Source: Symbiodinium natans
Lineage: Eukaryota; Sar; Dinophyceae; Suessiales; Symbiodiniaceae
Direction: 5' to 3'
Assembly (NCBI GenBank): GCA_905221605.1
Contig: CAJNDS010002820.1
Span: forward strand, 196,001 to 235,000
Length of the DNA stretch: 39,000 nt
Positions within the stretch are counted from its first letter, which is position 1. Every line of letters begins with the position of its first letter. This document shows, piece by piece, positions 35,480-39,000 of this stretch. A program made the position numbers and the translations under genes. The notes under the pieces were generated by a model, which was not told the DNA's origin, ran no database searches, and saw only the letters and a list, made by a program, of their open reading frames with translations.

Positions 35480-35794
35480 TTAAGGGTTCGGGTTTTGGGT
35501 TTAGGGTAGAACCGGCGTCCAAACCTCAATCCTTGTCAGCACGCTTGGTAAGGTTTCATCCTGGTAAGGTTTCATCCTGGCTTTGTTCGATCTGAATTAT
35601 GACGACTGTGCGGGTCAGCTGGTTTTCTTTCATGGTCTTGCGGCTCCGGGGAAAGTTTATTTGCTTTCTTAGTTGGACTCTACCTGAAGATGTAACACAA
35701 TACAACACAATTTTTCCGGCGATGCCAGTGCGGTTGTTGACAGTAGGGGCATGAGGTGAGGTGCAGGGTTTAGGGTCGGGTTTGGTTAATCATG
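35480..35794. other. No supportable gene
   Basis: Includes a 19-bp direct duplication (GGTAAGGTTTCATCCTG at 35549-35584) and scattered telomere-like bits. Confidence 0.5.
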
Positions 35795-35836
35795 TTGGAT
35801 TCGAGGCTCACCGCTATTAGCCCAACTAAGCCACAG
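35795..35836 (-). other. tRNA-like fragment
   Basis: The minus strand reads TGGCTTAGTTGG (good A-box) and, too close behind it, GCCTCGAATCC (partial B-box). The anticodon arm is missing, so it is not a tRNA gene. It could be a SINE head or a decayed tRNA. Confidence 0.25.
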
Positions 35837-35848
35837 GCCTTTGAACGT

Positions 35849-36244
35849 TCAGCCAGGGATGCTGCTAAGGCTAAGGGTACGAATGTGGAGACCCAAGCGG
35901 GTAAATCTGATCTCTGACGTTTTGGCCACAAGATCAGTCAGAGGGATTCCGACGGGAACTTGCCATGGAAGCCTCAAGCGTTTCAACAGGTCATTGACGA
36001 AACTTGGAGGTTTGAAAGGGCCTAGGTGACCATCATGTTCGTCCGAACCCCGCATCAGGGAGCATCGCGCTGTGTTGGCCTTTGCTTCCCGCTCCCGCCG
36101 CAGGTCGCTTGGCAGTTGTTTAAGTGCAGTTTGCACTGGTTCAGACCGGGAAGAACGGGGAGGGCGCATTCCTTGTAACAACCCTCCAGGGTTGCTAAAT
36201 GTTGCAAGGCCTGCATCATTGTGCAGCATCATTCCAATCCCCAC
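35849..36244 (-). CDS. Hypothetical protein, weak
   Basis: A 131-codon minus-strand frame with a fairly protein-like C-terminal half (SFVNDLLKRLRLPWQVPVGI). No domain recognised, no splice context and no start support, so it could be chance. Confidence 0.2.
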   Translation of the reverse strand: MGIGMMLHNDAGLATFSNPGGLLQGMRPPRSSRSEPVQTALKQLPSDLRREREAKANTARCSLMRGSDEHDGHLGPFKPPSFVNDLLKRLRLPWQVPVGIPLTDLVAKTSEIRFTRLGLHIRTLSLSSIPG

Positions 36245-36440
36245 CCTACACCCTCATTGAGGATGCCAAGTTTGGGCTGGGTTCCGGAATCAGAAGCTTA
36301 GTTTGGATGTAGGGCTTGGGCTTAGGGCTGCTTTAGCTCATCTTCAAGTCTCCTCAAAAGCCCGGCACGCTCCAGCCCCACTCTTTGAGGCAAAGGTCAC
36401 CACACTAACCCTTCATCCTCGAACCGCTAAAACCCGCGTA

Positions 36441-36525
36441 GGTTAGGGTTTAGGGTTTGGGGTTGAGGGTTTAGGGTTTAGGGTTTAGGGTTTAGGGTTT
36501 AGGGTTTAGGGTTTAGGGTTGAGGG
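36441..36525 (+). repeat. TTTAGGG tract
   Basis: About eleven units with TTGAGGG variants. Confidence 0.95.
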
Positions 36526-36546
36526 CCACCAGTTCAGGGTGACCAG

Positions 36547-36663
36547 GTCCCCCGGTCCGAGCGCCGCAAGGAGGAGGCAGTGGCCCAGGACCCGCGTGCT
36601 GCTGGTTTTCGGAACCTTGGGGACGACATGAACCCTAAGCGTTTCGACCGTCCGTCTCCCTAA
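36547..36663 (+). other. Coding-like island, possible terminal exon
   Basis: After GACCAG| the frame VPRSERRKEEAVAQDPRAAG then FRNLGDDMNPKRFDRPSP ends in a stop. It is charged and helical at the start. TTTAGGG lies to its left, an exception to the usual order. Confidence 0.35.
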
Positions 36664-36674
36664 ACTGTATTCAC

Positions 36675-36718
36675 CTTGGGAATCATTTTTTGATTATAAA
36701 ACCCGAGAGGATATTAAA
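36675..36718. repeat. Dispersed repeat, copy 2
   Basis: TTGGGAATCATTTTTTGATT and TATAAAACCCGAGAGGATAT match 23139-23192. Confidence 0.6.
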
Positions 36719-37384
36719 GCTATGATTTTTATTAAGGTTCTAAGGGGAGTATAGTCAAATAGATGAAGATGCATTTTTTCTGACCGGTTGGCCTGGCTCT
36801 TGCATACAGCTGAGTTGCCCCCACAGCCGCATTTCAGAAGCTGTTGCTTGTAGCTTCCCTGTTCATGGAGCCGTGCGCCCCGTTCGTGATACTGATGCTT
36901 CCCATACACCCAAAGCCGTATGAACATGCAAGCCCGCATGGTTGGAACAAGCTCCACACCCCCTCCTAATCTGTAGGGAGGTACTGGGAACACAACTTCG
37001 GCGAGCGAGAGCAAGAACAGAAAAATAAACTTCACAAATGACCTGTGGATCCAAAAGAAGTGATTCATGGCGCGCCATGTAAAAACGACAAGGTCAGCTG
37101 GGATCCAATAGAAGCCCCCGTGTGCTGGTTTGGGGATCAGAAATGATGGTCGCATTTGAGAGAAGGCTGCTGGTGTTGTCCGTTGTGTTTGCCTTCCCAG
37201 TTCGTGGATCTTGTGGCTAAGGGGAGTCTGGCTGATCGTTGCCCATCCAATGTCGTGCTCCCGGTTCGTTACTGATACTTCTGAAACTCGTTTCGGCAGC
37301 GGTAGTTGTTTTCTGCTATTCCCCGCATACCATGCGAGGTTCTGGTTTTTCTTGCTTGCCCGCCCACCCGCCCCCCTCCCCTAC
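36719..37384. other. No supportable gene
   Basis: A minus-strand frame (36694-37155, 153 codons) overlaps the dispersed repeat and lacks recognisable features. Confidence 0.45.
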
Positions 37385-38157
37385 GACACACAACACACAA
37401 CACACAACACACAACACACAACACGCAACACACAACACACAACACACAACACACAACACGCAACACGCAACACACAACACACAACACACAACACACAACA
37501 CACAACACACAACACACACAACACACACAACACACACAACACACACACACACAACACACACAACACACACAACACACACACAACACACACAACACACACA
37601 ACACACACAACACACACAACACACACAACACACACAACACACACAACACACACAACACACACACCACACACACCACACACACAACACACACAACACACAC
37701 AACACACACAACACACACAACACACACAACACACACAACACACACAACACACACAACACACACAACACACACAACACACACAACACACACAACACACACA
37801 ACACACACAACACACACAACAAACACAACACACACAACACACACAACACACACAACACACACAACACACACAACACACACAACACACCCAACACACACAA
37901 CACACACAACACACACAACACACACAACACACACAACACACACAACACACACAACACACACAACACACACAACACACACAACACACACAACACACACAAC
38001 CCACACAACACACACAACACACACAACACACACAACACACACAACACACACAACACACACACAACACACACAACACACACACACAACACACACAACACAC
38101 ACAACACACACAACACACACAACACACACAACACACAACACACACAACACATCAACA
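37385..38157. repeat. CA-rich satellite, 7-bp then 9-bp units
   Basis: Starts with CAACACA heptamers (to about 37515), then about 65 copies of the 9-bp CAACACACA, with a few point variants (CCACACACA, CAAACACAA). All frames are open; the His/Thr/Asn/Gln or Cys/Val polypeptides are artefacts. Confidence 0.98.
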
Positions 38158-38365
38158 AATCAACACATCAACACATCAACACATCAACACATCAACACAT
38201 CAACACATCAACACATCAACACATCAACACATCAACACATCAACACATCAACACATCAACACATCAACACATCAACACATCAACACATCAACACATCAAC
38301 AAATCAACACATCAACACATCAACACATCAACACATCAACACAACACATCAACACATCAACACAA
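38148..38365. repeat. ACATCAAC octamer array
   Basis: About 25 copies of the 8-bp AACACATC unit, with two AAATCAAC variants, following the CA-rich satellite without a gap. Confidence 0.97.
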
Positions 38366-38450
38366 CACAAATCAACACGACACACAACACAACAGACACA
38401 CAACACACAATACACAGCACACAGCACACAACGCATGCATTACAGGCTCC

Positions 38451-38670
<220 letters not shown>

Positions 38671-39000
38671 CCGCTCTTGCACGCTCGCACGAACGCAACA
38701 CGTGCAGGCAAGCAGACGCACACCCGATGCCGCGTGGTCCCATGTCAGTGACTTGCTTACTGTAGATATACTGAGCTGTGTCAAGTTGTATGCGAGGAAG
38801 TGCATCGGCTGCGAGAAGCCGACAAGGCCACATAGCATCTCTGTAACCTTGAGCCCGAAACCCTAAGCCCGAAACTGCCCTAAGCCCTAAACCCAAGGTT
38901 TATTGGTTGGTGGTCTCTTTAAGTAGGGTTTCTGTTTTGTAAGGGGCTGCTTATTAGGGCATCTAGGGGCTACAAGAATTGTAGACGTATAAGAGCAACA
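38671..39000. other. Non-coding end of window
   Basis: Unique sequence with a short degenerate CCCTAAG/CCCGAAA patch (38850-38893). No gene seen. Confidence 0.5.

Overview
This window reads as nuclear DNA of a dinoflagellate. Four things point that way: a head-to-tail array of near-identical, intron-less genes; pervasive (TTTAGGG)n/(CCCTAAA)n telomere-type repeats far from any chromosome end; introns whose best boundaries are GA-AG or GC-AG rather than GT-AG; and a match to the 3' part of the dinoflagellate spliced leader inside a retrotransposon LTR. Nothing in the window looks bacterial or organellar. The genus cannot be fixed from sequence alone.

Layout. 1-1575: no supportable gene. 1576-10735: a tandem array of about 2.1-kb units, with a truncated left unit, four intact 476-codon amino-acid/auxin-permease-type transporters (MASK starts at 2254, 4350, 6653 and 8751), and a degenerate right edge. 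Copies 1 and 3, and copies 2 and 4, resemble each other at both ends, so the array probably grew as a dimer and was then patched by gene conversion. A 185-bp telomeric tract sits in the spacer before copy 3 and is absent from the sister spacers. 11041 to about 16.4 kb: a leucine-rich-repeat gene with a possible ubiquitin-like N-terminus, broken into exons separated by telomeric repeats, MITE-like inverted repeats and degenerate DNA. 18450-22311: a complete young LTR retrotransposon (298-bp LTRs with one difference seen, 5-bp target duplication, PBS, PPT). It encodes a single 879-residue coiled-coil, Gag-like protein and no recognisable polymerase. 22.3-36.7 kb: mostly non-coding, with telomeric tracts, three MITE-like families, minisatellites and many short coding-like islands. 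A better-supported split gene with helical-repeat character ends at 32496. 37385-38670: a stepped CA-rich simple-sequence array (7-, 9-, 8- and 4-base units).

The most unusual pattern is how telomeric repeats relate to coding islands. Several islands have a CCCTAAA tract on their left and a TTTAGGG tract on their right, so the introns between them would start and end with inverted telomeric repeats. One such intron (11641-11834) is flanked by an 11-bp direct repeat, and removing it restores the reading frame. This suggests telomere-repeat-bearing, introner-like insertions. There are exceptions, and RNA data are needed to decide. All calls come from reading the sequence; no database search was run.
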